DNA of 64,000 nt. Source: Leuconostoc mesenteroides subsp. mesenteroides ATCC 8293 (GTDB lineage: Bacteria; Bacillota; Bacilli; Lactobacillales; Lactobacillaceae). The DNA lies in the NCBI RefSeq assembly GCF_000014445.1, contig NC_008531.1, positions 1,680,001 through 1,744,000 of the forward strand. Reading direction: 5' to 3'. Shown here one piece after another: positions 47,692-59,847 of this stretch. The notes under the pieces are model-generated. The model was not told the origin of the DNA. It searched no databases and worked only from the letters and a program-made list of their open reading frames with translations. A program made the translations under genes and the position numbers. Each line of letters begins with the position of its first letter. Positions within the stretch are counted from its first letter, which is position 1.

Positions 47692-48930
47692 TTATAGCTC
47701 TTGTTGGAAATCCATTGGTGTATAAAGTTTCAATAGTTTACTAAACACAAATTGTGCAATGAATCCTGCAATGATGGGAATAACCAACCATGCCAGAACT
47801 GCAATCGCTGGATTAATGAAGTGATTCATAACTGTTGAAGGTACAGTAGGATCTTTGACCATTGATTGAATTGGTGATACCAATCCAATATAACCAAATC
47901 CAGCTGTTGTTGGTGTTCCTTGGATATTAAACAACGCAACTGGAATACCAGAAATCGCGGCTGCTAACAAGAATGATAGCATTGTCACCGGCTTTGCAAA
48001 GACTGATGGCATCATACCTTTCATGGCACCTAATGCAATAGCAACTGTTACACCTGGCTTATTGACTTTCCATGAATTAATCAATAGCACAATGGTTGTA
48101 GCAACAACACCCATGGCAGCCGCACCAGATCCAATTCCTGATAGACTAATTGCCAAAGCAATTCCAACAGTTGAAACTGGTGTAATAATGATAATGGCAA
48201 AAGCCATTGCAATTAACATTGCCATAGGTATAGGTGCTAATTTAGTAAATGTTTCAACTAATTGACCAATCCAAGTAGTAACATCCCCGACATAAGGCGC
48301 AATCATTTTACCGACCAAACCAACGCCACCACCAACAAGGATAGGACTTAAAATAATAGCAACTGATCCAAATCCTTTTAGGTAGCGGGCAACAAGCCAA
48401 GTAACGAAAACCGCAATAGCGGAAACGATCATTGCATTGATCACATCACCAGCACCAGATGCTATATAAACGTTAGCAGGTGCTACAGAGTTGAGGCCAG
48501 TCACTGGATTAAGCCACCCCTTGGGTGCAACGGCCCACTTGATTGATCCAGAAGCTACGGCTGTCGCTATCGCAACAACACCAACATCTAAGCTCTTCAT
48601 TTTGAACTGTAAAGCAACCGCCATACCAATCAAAAATGGAATCAATGATGTGAATAACGTTAAAATAGCACTCAAATTAGCGCCAAATGCTGTAGTACCC
48701 AGACCTGAATACTGAATGATGTACTTCATAACAGCTGATGGCAAAACACCAATTAAAATACCTTGCGCTGAACCTGACAAAACCTTAAAAAAGAAATCTT
48801 TCAAACGTAAATCAGTTTGACCACTAAACTCAACGGGGGCATTTTCTTTCGCTTTACGTGCATATTCTTCATTACGCAAATCCTGCGATTCTTTGGCAGA
48901 CCACTTCTCGCCTTCTGCTTTGATAGACAT
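47692..48930 (-). CDS. PfoR-like PTS EIIC family membrane protein
   Basis: A polytopic membrane protein of 412 residues. An N-terminal cytoplasmic part of about 40 residues is followed by about ten membrane segments, with GILIGVLPSAVMKYI, FLIGMAVALQFKMKSLDVGV, PVSTVGIALAISLSGIGSGA and KPVTMLSFLLAAAISGIPVA. It belongs to the EIIC-like family that includes clostridial PfoR. No EIIA or EIIB domain is adjacent, so transport of a named sugar cannot be assumed. I chose the ATG at 48930 with AGAGGA upstream. It is convergent with the rgg-like gene. Confidence 0.78.
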   Translation of the reverse strand: MSIKAEGEKWSAKESQDLRNEEYARKAKENAPVEFSGQTDLRLKDFFFKVLSGSAQGILIGVLPSAVMKYIIQYSGLGTTAFGANLSAILTLFTSLIPFLIGMAVALQFKMKSLDVGVVAIATAVASGSIKWAVAPKGWLNPVTGLNSVAPANVYIASGAGDVINAMIVSAIAVFVTWLVARYLKGFGSVAIILSPILVGGGVGLVGKMIAPYVGDVTTWIGQLVETFTKLAPIPMAMLIAMAFAIIIITPVSTVGIALAISLSGIGSGAAAMGVVATTIVLLINSWKVNKPGVTVAIALGAMKGMMPSVFAKPVTMLSFLLAAAISGIPVALFNIQGTPTTAGFGYIGLVSPIQSMVKDPTVPSTVMNHFINPAIAVLAWLVIPIIAGFIAQFVFSKLLKLYTPMDFQQEL

Positions 48931-49055
48931 ACTATCATTTCCTCTTTTCAATTCATATTTGTGACACATCCCTCACTGCGCCACACTCTCTCCCAAAACT
49001 ACGATACTATAATCAAAATTGTTTGATTATTCTTTCACAAACCCCTCGGATAAAA

Positions 49056-49082
49056 AATTCCCAAACACTGAATCTGGGAATT
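49056..49082 (-). terminator. terminator after D-LDH
   Basis: AATTCCCA and TGGGAATT form an 8-bp stem, followed on the minus strand by six T. Confidence 0.82.
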
Positions 49083-49090
49083 CCATCATA

Positions 49091-50107
<1,017 letters not shown>

Positions 50108-50272
50108 TCATCTATAATTGTACCCTATTTCACGAGCTAACGCACGCGATTAAGCCCATATAATGCATAGATTTCAGAAAAAATTTCACCCCTTACAAAT
50201 GACAGTCGTTAAGCAAATGTAACCCATTCCATTTTCTTTGCTTTAATCACTAATTAAAGCACTTTCTACTAA

Positions 50273-51163
50273 CTATAACAATATGCCTACTAATAAAGTA
50301 ACAAGCATCCCCATAAAAACGACAACTAAATTTTTAATGGCTAAAATGAATGTCTCTTTTTTGACAGGATGATTCACAAATGCACGTGCATTTTTGATAA
50401 TAATCGGCAGTAAAATTAATAAAGTATAAGAAGTTGTTGGCAACCAGCCAACTAGTGTCACGAGTATAATTTCAACAAAAGCTAAAATTGCCCAAAAGAC
50501 ATATATTTTTTTCGCATTTTTAATGCCTATGTAGTGAACTAACGTATGTCGATCATTTGCTTGATCCTCATCATAATCAGCAATGTTATTAGCAAACATA
50601 ATCTCTGCAATAAAAATAGTCAATGGTAAACTGACAATAAACCATTGAAACAGTACATTCCCTGTCGGCACCATGCGTGTGTTTACATATACTTGAGCCA
50701 CGAAAATAAAATAGCCCATTGTTATTCCAGACACAATTTCACCAAATGGTGTATTTGTGATCGGTTTTGGTCCGGCAGAATAAAAATAACCAATTAAAAA
50801 ACTAACAATTCCAATAATCCAAGTTATATAATCCGTTCGCAAAGCGACAATAACTCCTGCAAGCACTGCTATCAATGCCAGGCCTTCTGCAACATGCAAT
50901 ACTTGTTTATCAGTAATTGCTTCAACATCATCAGACTCCCTCAAAAAAGAGTTCTCTTTTTGGCGTTTATTATCCTCATAACGATTGAAAGTATTAACGG
51001 CTAAATGTACTGCAACCGTCGCAATAATTAACAATAGTGTATTCACCCAATTAACACGAGCATACTGCCACTGGCTATATGCTAAACCAACCAATAGTGG
51101 TGCAATACTCGGTACAACAACCCGAATCTCCACCAAGTCTAAAAACTGCTTATATGTCATCAT
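50273..51163 (-). CDS. menA: UbiA/MenA-type prenyltransferase
   Basis: A 296-residue membrane enzyme with eight or nine membrane segments. MenA attaches the prenyl chain to 1,4-dihydroxy-2-naphthoate in menaquinone synthesis. The first aspartate-rich motif reads NTFNRYEDNKRQ in place of NDxxDxxxD, and the second NNIADYDEDQANDRHTLV is well kept; GPKPITNTPFGEIVSG is typical of MenA. No other men gene is in the window. It has a terminator upstream, so it is transcribed alone. Confidence 0.85.
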   Translation of the reverse strand: MMTYKQFLDLVEIRVVVPSIAPLLVGLAYSQWQYARVNWVNTLLLIIATVAVHLAVNTFNRYEDNKRQKENSFLRESDDVEAITDKQVLHVAEGLALIAVLAGVIVALRTDYITWIIGIVSFLIGYFYSAGPKPITNTPFGEIVSGITMGYFIFVAQVYVNTRMVPTGNVLFQWFIVSLPLTIFIAEIMFANNIADYDEDQANDRHTLVHYIGIKNAKKIYVFWAILAFVEIILVTLVGWLPTTSYTLLILLPIIIKNARAFVNHPVKKETFILAIKNLVVVFMGMLVTLLVGILL

Positions 51164-51202
51164 TTTATAAATCCTCTGACATTTATTGTATCAGAAAACA
51201 AA

Positions 51203-51225
51203 AAACGACACCGCATCGTGTCGTT
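51203..51225 (-). terminator. terminator after the DUF421 gene
   Basis: AACGACAC and GTGTCGTT form an 8-bp stem with a 6-nt loop and T run on the minus strand, between the DUF421 gene and menA. Confidence 0.8.
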
Positions 51226-51260
51226 ACAATAAATGTTAACTTTTGAATTAGTGTGTACTA

Positions 51261-51899
51261 TCACTTACTTTCATACGGTGTTAAGCGAACTTTTCCGTCG
51301 ATGTACTCGCCAACGAATATGTCATTAATACTGTCATAACCTTGATTTTGTACAATATCAGTTAACCATGACTCATCACGATCAATGATGTCCAATACAT
51401 CCATGTTGATTTGCCCATCAAATATAATAGGATATTTCATATTCTCCTCACCGGCTAAGATTACTGTCAGCTGTCCATTTATTTCAAGCACAGCTCTTTT
51501 AACTTGAGACAAATCATAGACACTTTGTGATCGCAATTTAAACATTAAATCATTCGCTGATAAGCCAGAAGACAGGACGTTTTTGATGTTCACTTTTCCT
51601 CGTTCAATGACAACCTTAGGCTGACCATCAATTAATAGTTTAACGTAACGATTATGTTCTTTTAAAAACTTGAATGTCATTACTAACATTGTCCAAATAA
51701 TCAATACAATTGTAAATTGAAAAACTGTGATGGTGTCTGAGTAAATAACTGCGCCAATAATACCACCCAAAACATAATTTTGAACCTGATCTAACGCGTT
51801 TGTCGGTGCTAAGTTGCCCTTTCCCATAACATTAATCTGAATTATTAAAGCTACTAACCCAATTGCTAGCTTAGTTAATATGGGTAGATAAATACTCAT
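51261..51899 (-). CDS. DUF421 (YetF-like) membrane protein
   Basis: A 212-residue protein with three N-terminal membrane segments and a cytoplasmic C-terminal domain of the YetF/DUF421 kind (NRYVKLLIDGQPKVVIERGK, LSANDLMFKLRSQSVYDLSQ, VKRAVLEINGQLTVI). It overlaps the DUF3290 stop by 4 bp. The DUF3290-DUF421 pair is common in lactic acid bacteria. Its function is unknown; a link to envelope stress is often assumed. Confidence 0.87.
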   Translation of the reverse strand: MSIYLPILTKLAIGLVALIIQINVMGKGNLAPTNALDQVQNYVLGGIIGAVIYSDTITVFQFTIVLIIWTMLVMTFKFLKEHNRYVKLLIDGQPKVVIERGKVNIKNVLSSGLSANDLMFKLRSQSVYDLSQVKRAVLEINGQLTVILAGEENMKYPIIFDGQINMDVLDIIDRDESWLTDIVQNQGYDSINDIFVGEYIDGKVRLTPYESK

Positions 51900-52339
51900 T
51901 TGACCACCTTCACTTTCGAGTTAATTAGGTATGCACGTGTCAGGCTATAAGACTGTTGATCAGCACTAATTGTGAGCCGATAGAACTTTTTGTCCATTTT
52001 TACTAACATACCATCACTCACTGTTGTCGAATTAAAATATAATTTATCTTTAGAAACACCTTGCGTTTTGGCAAACTTAGTTACAAAAGCAGCCATTTGT
52101 GTCTTCTGATCGTCCTGCGATTTAGCTTGCTGATAATCTGTATATCGTGCACCAGCTAGGAATAAAAAAAGCAACAACGCTATAATGCTTAATTCGCGAT
52201 AGCGAGTTTGCAAACGATTTCTAACTGAAGCCACCGCACCGACTGCCATCAAAACAAAAACAACAACCATTAAATATTTACCAATAGTGTCGTTTATATT
52301 TGTTTGTTTTATTAAATAGTCAACGGAATAAAAATTCAT
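51896..52339 (-). CDS. DUF3290 membrane protein
   Basis: A 147-residue protein with two membrane segments (YLMVVVFVLMAVGAVASV and LSIIALLLFLFLAGARYTDY) and an extracytoplasmic C-terminal domain. It matches DUF3290 by length and layout, and by its position directly upstream of a DUF421 gene, with which it overlaps. The function is unknown. Confidence 0.83.
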   Translation of the reverse strand: MNFYSVDYLIKQTNINDTIGKYLMVVVFVLMAVGAVASVRNRLQTRYRELSIIALLLFLFLAGARYTDYQQAKSQDDQKTQMAAFVTKFAKTQGVSKDKLYFNSTTVSDGMLVKMDKKFYRLTISADQQSYSLTRAYLINSKVKVVK

Positions 52340-52472
52340 CTCAAAATACCTCGTTAATTATCATACCATATCTCTAAAAAGCCATTGAATCGAATTCACA
52401 ATGCTTGAAGCAACTATCAAAAAGCGATATATTATTTATATTATACTCATATAAATAAAAGGAGCTGCTATC

Positions 52473-53810
52473 TTGTTAACAGAAATTACAAATCAACAAA
52501 TTAAAGATTTTCGTACAGCAACAGACGATAAACACAACAACATTATTCGTCGAGCTGTTACCAAAAATGGTATTCACAGCGCGAGTTTTGACCAAGAGAT
52601 TGCAAATATTAACACACCAATATTCTCAATTGATCTAGACACTGGAAAAGTTGCTAACCAAAAGCAATCGGGGCGTTGCTGGATGTTTGCCGCCTTAAAC
52701 ACGATGCGCCATGATATTAAAGATAGGTTTCACATTAGTGATGAATTTCAACTTTCCCAAAGCTACACGTTGTTCTGGGACAAGTTTGAAAAAGCCAATT
52801 ATTTTTATGAAAATGTTCTCAAAACGGCAACTGAGCCTCTTGACTCACGTCGCGTTTCCTTCTTATTGACTACGCCTCAACAAGACGGTGGACAGTGGGA
52901 CATGATTGTCTCTATCATTGAAAAATACGGTCTGGTGCCACAAAGCATTTATCCTGAATCAAAAGCTTCTTCTGCCACTGCAGAACTCAACAACACGCTC
53001 AATACGCTTCTAAGACACGATGCAACTGTCCTGCGTGGGCTAGTGGCCCAGCAAGCCTCAAAAGACAAGATCTCTAATGCACGCAATGAAATGTTAGCTA
53101 ACGTCTACCGCTTGTTGTCACTAACTTTGGGTGAGCCACCTGTTCAATTCGACTTTGAATACCGAGATGAGCTGCACAACTTCCACGTTGAACGTCAATT
53201 AACACCACAGGATTATTACCAAAAATTTGTTAGTTGGGACTTAGATGAGTATATTTCTGTCATTAACGCACCAACTGCTGACAAACCATTTGATGCCACT
53301 TATAATGTTGACATGTTGGGTAATGTTGTTGGTGGTCGTGACGTCAAACACCTTAATGTGGATATCAACAAAATGAAAGCATTCGCCATTTCACAACTCA
53401 AAGATGGTCAAAGTGTCTGGTTTGGTGTAGATATGGGTCCTCAAGTTGATCGAGAGAGTGGTCTCATGGCCAGCGGTATTTTTGCTTCCGATGATTTATT
53501 TAACGTTGACTCAACGATGACCAAAGCACAGCGTCTTGACTACGGCGAAAGTCTAATGACACACGCAATGGTCTTGACAGGTGTAGATTTAGATGAAAAT
53601 GACCAACCAACAAAGTGGAAAGTCGAGAATTCTTGGGGCGAGAAAGTTGGTAAGAAAGGCTACTTCACAATGTCAGACGATTGGATGAGCGAATATGCTT
53701 ATCAAATTGTTGTCAAGAAGGAATATCTAAGCTCAGAACTAGTCAATATTTATGATAATTCAAAGCCAACATTGTTGTCTCCATGGGATCCAATGGGTGC
53801 ATTAGCTTAG
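52473..53810 (+). CDS. pepC: aminopeptidase C (bleomycin hydrolase family)
   Basis: A cytoplasmic C1B cysteine aminopeptidase used to break down peptides. The 445 residues have the active-site cysteine C69 in NQKQSGRCWMFAALN, the histidine in LMTHAMVLTGVD and the asparagine in WKVENSWGEKVG. The start codon is TTG, supported by AAGGAG 11 nt upstream. The DUF2785 gene follows 25 bp downstream and is probably co-transcribed. Confidence 0.95.
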   Translation: MLTEITNQQIKDFRTATDDKHNNIIRRAVTKNGIHSASFDQEIANINTPIFSIDLDTGKVANQKQSGRCWMFAALNTMRHDIKDRFHISDEFQLSQSYTLFWDKFEKANYFYENVLKTATEPLDSRRVSFLLTTPQQDGGQWDMIVSIIEKYGLVPQSIYPESKASSATAELNNTLNTLLRHDATVLRGLVAQQASKDKISNARNEMLANVYRLLSLTLGEPPVQFDFEYRDELHNFHVERQLTPQDYYQKFVSWDLDEYISVINAPTADKPFDATYNVDMLGNVVGGRDVKHLNVDINKMKAFAISQLKDGQSVWFGVDMGPQVDRESGLMASGIFASDDLFNVDSTMTKAQRLDYGESLMTHAMVLTGVDLDENDQPTKWKVENSWGEKVGKKGYFTMSDDWMSEYAYQIVVKKEYLSSELVNIYDNSKPTLLSPWDPMGALA

Positions 53811-53835
53811 AAAAAGATGAGGCGTCAATTTAAAT

Positions 53836-54639
53836 ATGACTCTAAAAGAACAGCTTCTTCAGATTAAACAAAATAGCCCTTCGATTATTTCTAACAAACT
53901 ACTTTTTGAAATGGTTGAAAACATTGGCTCGTTAGATTCTGAATTACGAGACACACTCATCTACAGTCTCTTTTCTGACTGGACTACAACCGGGAAGTTA
54001 TCAGTAAATCAAGAACAAAAGGTGTCGAGTTTCTTGCTTGATAACAGTTATCTATTACAAAATATCGATAATAAAAACGATAAACTAAGTATCTTTACTC
54101 GTAGCTTTGCAGCACTTTTTCTAGCCTCACTATCATACCGTCATAATAATCATTCATTTTTATCTCAAAGTCAACAACGTCAGATTATTGAACAAAGTAT
54201 TGATTATATTCAGAACGAACATGATTTTCGTGGTCTAACAAATGATGGTTGGGCTCATGGCATTGCCCATATTGCAGATTTGCTCGATGAAGTTGTTGAT
54301 TTCACTACTTTTACACACAATGACAGCATCCTTGTCATTAACGCCATCAAAAATATTTTACACAATTCATTTCTATTCACAGCTGATGAACCTGGTCGAA
54401 TGGTCGTTCCAGTTCTGCATTTGATTAATAAAAATATAATATCCGATGATGAGCTTAATAATTGGATTACTTTGCTTAATGACCTCAAAGTTGATAACTT
54501 CAATGCTTATAGTAATGTTTCACTTTTCATGATCAAGTTACAAGCACATTTATTAATAGCGTACCCAGATTCGAATAAATTAGTTTCGTTAGTCAATTGC
54601 ACAATTAAACAAAATTACCAGCGTTTCAAATATATATAA
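53836..54639 (+). CDS. DUF2785 family protein
   Basis: A 267-residue mostly helical soluble protein. The central DFRGLTNDGWAHGIAHIADL motif is typical for DUF2785 proteins, and it precedes helices like those of HEAT-repeat-like folds. It follows pepC closely. The function is unknown. Confidence 0.83.
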   Translation: MTLKEQLLQIKQNSPSIISNKLLFEMVENIGSLDSELRDTLIYSLFSDWTTTGKLSVNQEQKVSSFLLDNSYLLQNIDNKNDKLSIFTRSFAALFLASLSYRHNNHSFLSQSQQRQIIEQSIDYIQNEHDFRGLTNDGWAHGIAHIADLLDEVVDFTTFTHNDSILVINAIKNILHNSFLFTADEPGRMVVPVLHLINKNIISDDELNNWITLLNDLKVDNFNAYSNVSLFMIKLQAHLLIAYPDSNKLVSLVNCTIKQNYQRFKYI

Positions 54640-54667
54640 CCAAATTCTTTAAAAAATAAGGAATACA

Positions 54668-54699
54668 AAAAGACCAATCTATTACAAGATCGGTCTTTT
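54668..54699. terminator. bidirectional terminator
   Basis: AAAAGACC and GGTCTTTT with further imperfect pairing inside. It separates the convergent DUF2785 gene and groEL. Confidence 0.82.
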
Positions 54700-54715
54700 A
54701 ATTTTACTAATAATA

Positions 54716-56338
<1,623 letters not shown>

Positions 56339-56363
56339 TTAAATATCTCCTTTGATTTGATAA

Positions 56364-56648
56364 TTATTCGACAACTGCAACTATGTCTTTTTCGTGCAAT
56401 GCTAAGTAATCTTGCCCTTCAAATGACACTTCTTGTCCTGCATACTTATCAAACAAGACTTCATCACCGACTTTAACTGTCAAATCACGGACTGTGCCAT
56501 CATTTAAGACATAACCCGTACCCGCAGCTACAACTTTACCAGTAACAGGCTTGTCCTTGGCATTACTTGCCAAAACAATCCCACCGACAGTTTCTTCTGC
56601 AGCTTCCGTTACTTCAATAATCACACGATCACCCAATGGCTTCAACAT
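56364..56648 (-). CDS. groES: co-chaperonin GroES
   Basis: The 94-residue lid of the GroEL chamber. [20 protein letters not shown], the mobile loop [13 protein letters not shown] and the conserved [11 protein letters not shown] are all present. The first gene of the groESL operon; SD GGAGG precedes it. Confidence 0.98.
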
Positions 56649-56675
56649 GGATTCATACCTCCGAGATTTTCTTTT

Positions 56676-56702
56676 TTAGCACTCTTTAAACGTGAGTGCT
56701 AA
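56676..56702. promoter_or_regulatory. CIRCE element (HrcA operator)
   Basis: TTAGCACTC-N9-GAGTGCTAA is a perfect CIRCE. It lies between the groESL promoter and groES. HrcA bound there represses the operon until heat shock. Confidence 0.97.
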
Positions 56703-56713
56703 TTACAATTTTA

Positions 56714-56741
56714 AGTATAACACTATCATCAAAAATGTCAA
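56714..56741 (-). promoter_or_regulatory. groESL promoter
   Basis: Minus strand TTGACA (56741-56736), 16-bp spacer, TATACT (56719-56714), directly upstream of CIRCE. Confidence 0.85.
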
Positions 56742-56748
56742 CAAAAAA

Positions 56749-56770
56749 GACGTGATCTAGTTGTCACGTC
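56749..56770 (-). terminator. terminator after the YitT-family gene
   Basis: GACGTGA and TCACGTC form a 7-bp stem with T6 on the minus strand, just beyond the stop. It lies beside the groESL -35. Confidence 0.78.
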
Positions 56771-56771
56771 A

Positions 56772-57605
56772 TCAAAGAAAAGTCCCTCCATGCGCCTCAG
56801 AAATATCATAAGCGATCGTAAAAGCCTCCGGATCAACTTGATGAATGCCACGCAAAAAATGATTATACTCATGATTATCAAGGACCACCATCAACATTTC
56901 ACGTCCATCACCCATATAACCGCCACGAACATCCATAATTGTGAAGCCCTTGTCACCATCAAGCAAATATTTTTTCAAATCATCAATGCGATCATTTGTT
57001 GTAATGTAGACCATTTTACGACGATCCAAACCAGTTTCGATATAGTTCATCACAACCGCAGTAATAACTAATGAAAAAAGCGCCAAAATCAGTGCTTCTA
57101 ACCCTTGCGTTACCAAGTTCCCTAACGAAACAACTGTATCAATTGCCAGCAGAGATAAAGCTGGTGAAATGCGAAAATACTTCTTAAAAATCATCGGAGG
57201 CACTGCAGTTCCACCACTAGAAGCATCAATTCGATAAAGTAATGCTACACCAACAGCAAAAATACTACCACCAACAAGCACCGCAAAGGTTCGATCTTGT
57301 AAAACTTGAAAACTTGGTGTAACTTTCAATAACACCGGCAAAACAATACTGCCAAAAGCAATTCGCGCTGTGGTACCACGATCCAAAAAAACAGCTGCCA
57401 AAACAATCATAATCAAATTGACGATCAACACAGTAGCTGCTCGATCAAAACCCACCAATTCGTTAATTAAAATAGCCAATCCAGTTGCGCCACCAGCAGC
57501 AACTTTTGCCGGTGCATAAAAAAAGTTAATGCTGATTGCTACGATTTCGAGTGCCATTACAATAACAATATAACGTAGTGCTTGATAGTTTTTAAGTATT
57601 TTCAT
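56772..57605 (-). CDS. YitT family membrane protein
   Basis: A 277-residue protein with five or six membrane segments (LRYIVIVMALEIVAISINFF, GGATGLAILINELV, AFGSIVLPVLLKV and more) and a C-terminal cytoplasmic DUF2179 domain (VYITTNDRIDDLKKYLLDGD, FTIMDVRGGYMGDGREMLMV). This is the standard YitT arrangement. The family's role is not established. It lies 30 bp beyond the DUF956 gene and may be the last gene of the man operon transcript. Confidence 0.88.
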   Translation of the reverse strand: MKILKNYQALRYIVIVMALEIVAISINFFYAPAKVAAGGATGLAILINELVGFDRAATVLIVNLIMIVLAAVFLDRGTTARIAFGSIVLPVLLKVTPSFQVLQDRTFAVLVGGSIFAVGVALLYRIDASSGGTAVPPMIFKKYFRISPALSLLAIDTVVSLGNLVTQGLEALILALFSLVITAVVMNYIETGLDRRKMVYITTNDRIDDLKKYLLDGDKGFTIMDVRGGYMGDGREMLMVVLDNHEYNHFLRGIHQVDPEAFTIAYDISEAHGGTFL

Positions 57606-57634
57606 TTAATATCCTCATTGTTTGTGGCATTCAT

Positions 57635-57994
57635 TTATTTGCGTTTGAATCGTGACCGAATAGTATCCCATAAGGATGCAGTTCGTAATATTTTGTCGTT
57701 TCCTAGATGCTCACGCATCACTTTAAGTAAACTGCCCGACGACTTAGCAGAAAAATCTAAATCAATTTTATCTGTTTTAATTTTAAATCGGCGACTAACT
57801 CGATTCCCTGTGACGTGTACGTAGACAGCGCTTATGTTTTTCCAAGGAATTTGAATATAATCTTCAACATTATTATCATTAAAGAACTCGAACGCCTGAT
57901 CTCCTACTAAAATCTTACCATACTTCGCCCCAATACCTAGATAAGAAATGCCTTGCGTTGTATATTCTGCTTTTGCGTTTAAAGACTGTACCAT
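57635..57994 (-). CDS. manO: DUF956 family protein ManO
   Basis: A 119-residue protein with a PH-like fold of the DUF956 kind (QGISYLGIGAKYGKILVGDQ, IQIPWKNISAVYVHV). It is always encoded after mannose-family PTS genes in lactic acid bacteria, and may regulate them. Here it follows manN across an attenuator-like hairpin. Confidence 0.88.
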   Translation of the reverse strand: MVQSLNAKAEYTTQGISYLGIGAKYGKILVGDQAFEFFNDNNVEDYIQIPWKNISAVYVHVTGNRVSRRFKIKTDKIDLDFSAKSSGSLLKVMREHLGNDKILRTASLWDTIRSRFKRK

Positions 57995-58028
57995 GAATAT
58001 GTTCCCCTATTATTTTCTATGTACCATT

Positions 58029-58059
58029 AAAAGTGCTTGCCAGATTGACAAGCACTTTT
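58029..58059 (-). terminator. terminator or attenuator between manN and manO
   Basis: AAAAGTGCTTG and CAAGCACTTTT form a perfect 11-bp stem with a 9-nt loop. It probably lowers expression of manO relative to the PTS genes. Confidence 0.75.
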
Positions 58060-58072
58060 AACATGAATGCTA

Positions 58073-58990
58073 TTACATTATGTTTAAGGCATGCATTACG
58101 ATACCAAAGATAAAGATACCAATAATCATAACGATTGGTGATACTTTTTTCTTCAACAACCACATTGCCAAGAATGTCAGTAAGAGTCCCATCAACCCAG
58201 GAATCAAACTGTCTAAGTTACTCTGTAACGTATTAGGGGCTAACTTTGTCAATGATAATCCGGAAGCTTGCTCACCTAAGATCTTCTGCAACTGTGCGCC
58301 GGTAACATTCCCATTTGGGAAATTAATGTAGGCACCCTTTGCCAACTTCTTTGCTGGCAGTTCAAGAATAAATTTGATCGATACCCAGCGCTCAACCAAG
58401 ACAGCCAAGATGAACATACCAAGTATTGAAGCACCCTTTGTAATGTCCTTCAATAACCCACCAGACAAATCTTGCGTAATGGCACTTCCAGCTTTATAAC
58501 CAAATTCTTGTGTATACCACAAGAATGCCATACGAATAATGTTCCAAAGAACAAAGAATAAAATTGGTCCCAGAATATTACCACTAATTGCCAATGATGC
58601 ACCCAGTGCACCCAGAATTGGTCGGATTGTGAACCAAAAGACCGGATCACCAATACCTGCCAAAGGACCCATCATACCAATCTTAACACCCTGAATAGCA
58701 GTATCATCAATTGGCGCACCATTGGCACGTTCTTCTTCCAAAGCTAATGTCACACCAAGAATAGGTGAAGCAACATAAGGATGCGTATTGAAGAATTCCA
58801 AATGGCGCTGCAAGGCTAGCGCACGATCTTCTTTTGACTTATACAATTTTTTGATCGCAGGAATCATGGAATAAGCCCATCCAACGTTTTGCATACGTTC
58901 ATAGTTCCAAGAACCTTGGAGGAATTGTGAACGCCATGCAACTGACATACGATCTCTTTTAGTTAATTCAATTTTTCTTTCAGCCATCAT
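58073..58990 (-). CDS. manN: mannose PTS permease subunit IID
   Basis: IID forms the membrane channel with IIC for uptake and phosphorylation of mannose, glucose and related sugars. The 305 residues begin LTKRDRMSVAWRSQFLQGSW, with EDRALALQRHLEFFNTHPYV and GIGDPVFWFTIRPILGALGA, typical of EIID-Man. AAAGGGG precedes two adjacent ATG codons; I give the first. It follows manM by 11 bp. Confidence 0.95.
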   Translation of the reverse strand: MMAERKIELTKRDRMSVAWRSQFLQGSWNYERMQNVGWAYSMIPAIKKLYKSKEDRALALQRHLEFFNTHPYVASPILGVTLALEEERANGAPIDDTAIQGVKIGMMGPLAGIGDPVFWFTIRPILGALGASLAISGNILGPILFFVLWNIIRMAFLWYTQEFGYKAGSAITQDLSGGLLKDITKGASILGMFILAVLVERWVSIKFILELPAKKLAKGAYINFPNGNVTGAQLQKILGEQASGLSLTKLAPNTLQSNLDSLIPGLMGLLLTFLAMWLLKKKVSPIVMIIGIFIFGIVMHALNIM

Positions 58991-59001
58991 CTTGCCCCTT
59001 T

Positions 59002-59817
59002 CTAGTACTTGTTCAAAATGTCGCCGACTGGATCACTACCACCGCCGCCATTTGAACCGTTACTGTTACCACCCATTTTTGACAAGTTGATGTAGATCAA
59101 AGCAAGTGCAACACCAATTGCTCCTAACGCGATCAACGTTAGTTCACTAACAGCTGCTAACGCAAAACCAATAGCGAAGAATGGCCATACTTCACGAGTT
59201 GCCATCATGTTAATAACTAATGCATAACCAACGGCGACAACCATTCCACCACCTATAGCCATGCCACCAGTTAACCATTCTGGCATAGATGTCAAAGCTG
59301 CTCTCACTGCCGCAGCAGGTACAGCAATTAAAATAGCAGCAGGTACAGCTATACGTAGACCTTGTAGTACAAGTGCAAATAGATGCAAGCGTTCAATAGT
59401 ACCAATTTTTCCTTCTTTAGCAGCAGCATCAGCTCCGTGAGTCAATCCAACCGCAACAGTACGAACAAGCATTGTCAGGAACAAACCAGCAACAGCCAAA
59501 GGAATAGCTGAAGCTACGGCCACTGAGATTCCTGTACTAGAGAAATCGCCACCTTTAACCATAATGATTGAGGAAGCTACTGAGGCCAAGGCCACATCAG
59601 GGGCAACAGCCGCACCAATATTAGCCCAACCTAAGGCGATCATTTGCAATGTACCACCTAAAATTATACCCGCTGTCAGATGACCAGTTACTAAACCAAT
59701 TAGCGTGGCTGAAACTAGCGGTTGATGAATTTGAAATTCATCCAGAATACCTTCCATACCTGCAAAGAAGGCAATGATTACGACTAAAACTATCGCAATA
59801 ACAGACATATTAGACAC
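59002..59817 (-). CDS. manM: mannose PTS permease subunit IIC
   Basis: The 271-residue membrane subunit IIC has multiple hydrophobic segments and the family patterns GILDEFQIHQPLVSATLIGL, GGTLQMIALGWANIGAAVAP and GMAIGGGMVVAVGYALVINM. The C-terminus is a glycine- and asparagine-rich tail. It lies 30 bp after manL. Confidence 0.95.
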   Translation of the reverse strand: MSNMSVIAIVLVVIIAFFAGMEGILDEFQIHQPLVSATLIGLVTGHLTAGIILGGTLQMIALGWANIGAAVAPDVALASVASSIIMVKGGDFSSTGISVAVASAIPLAVAGLFLTMLVRTVAVGLTHGADAAAKEGKIGTIERLHLFALVLQGLRIAVPAAILIAVPAAAVRAALTSMPEWLTGGMAIGGGMVVAVGYALVINMMATREVWPFFAIGFALAAVSELTLIALGAIGVALALIYINLSKMGGNSNGSNGGGGSDPVGDILNKY

Positions 59818-59847
59818 CTTTCTTAATTAAACATTTTACATGTCAAA

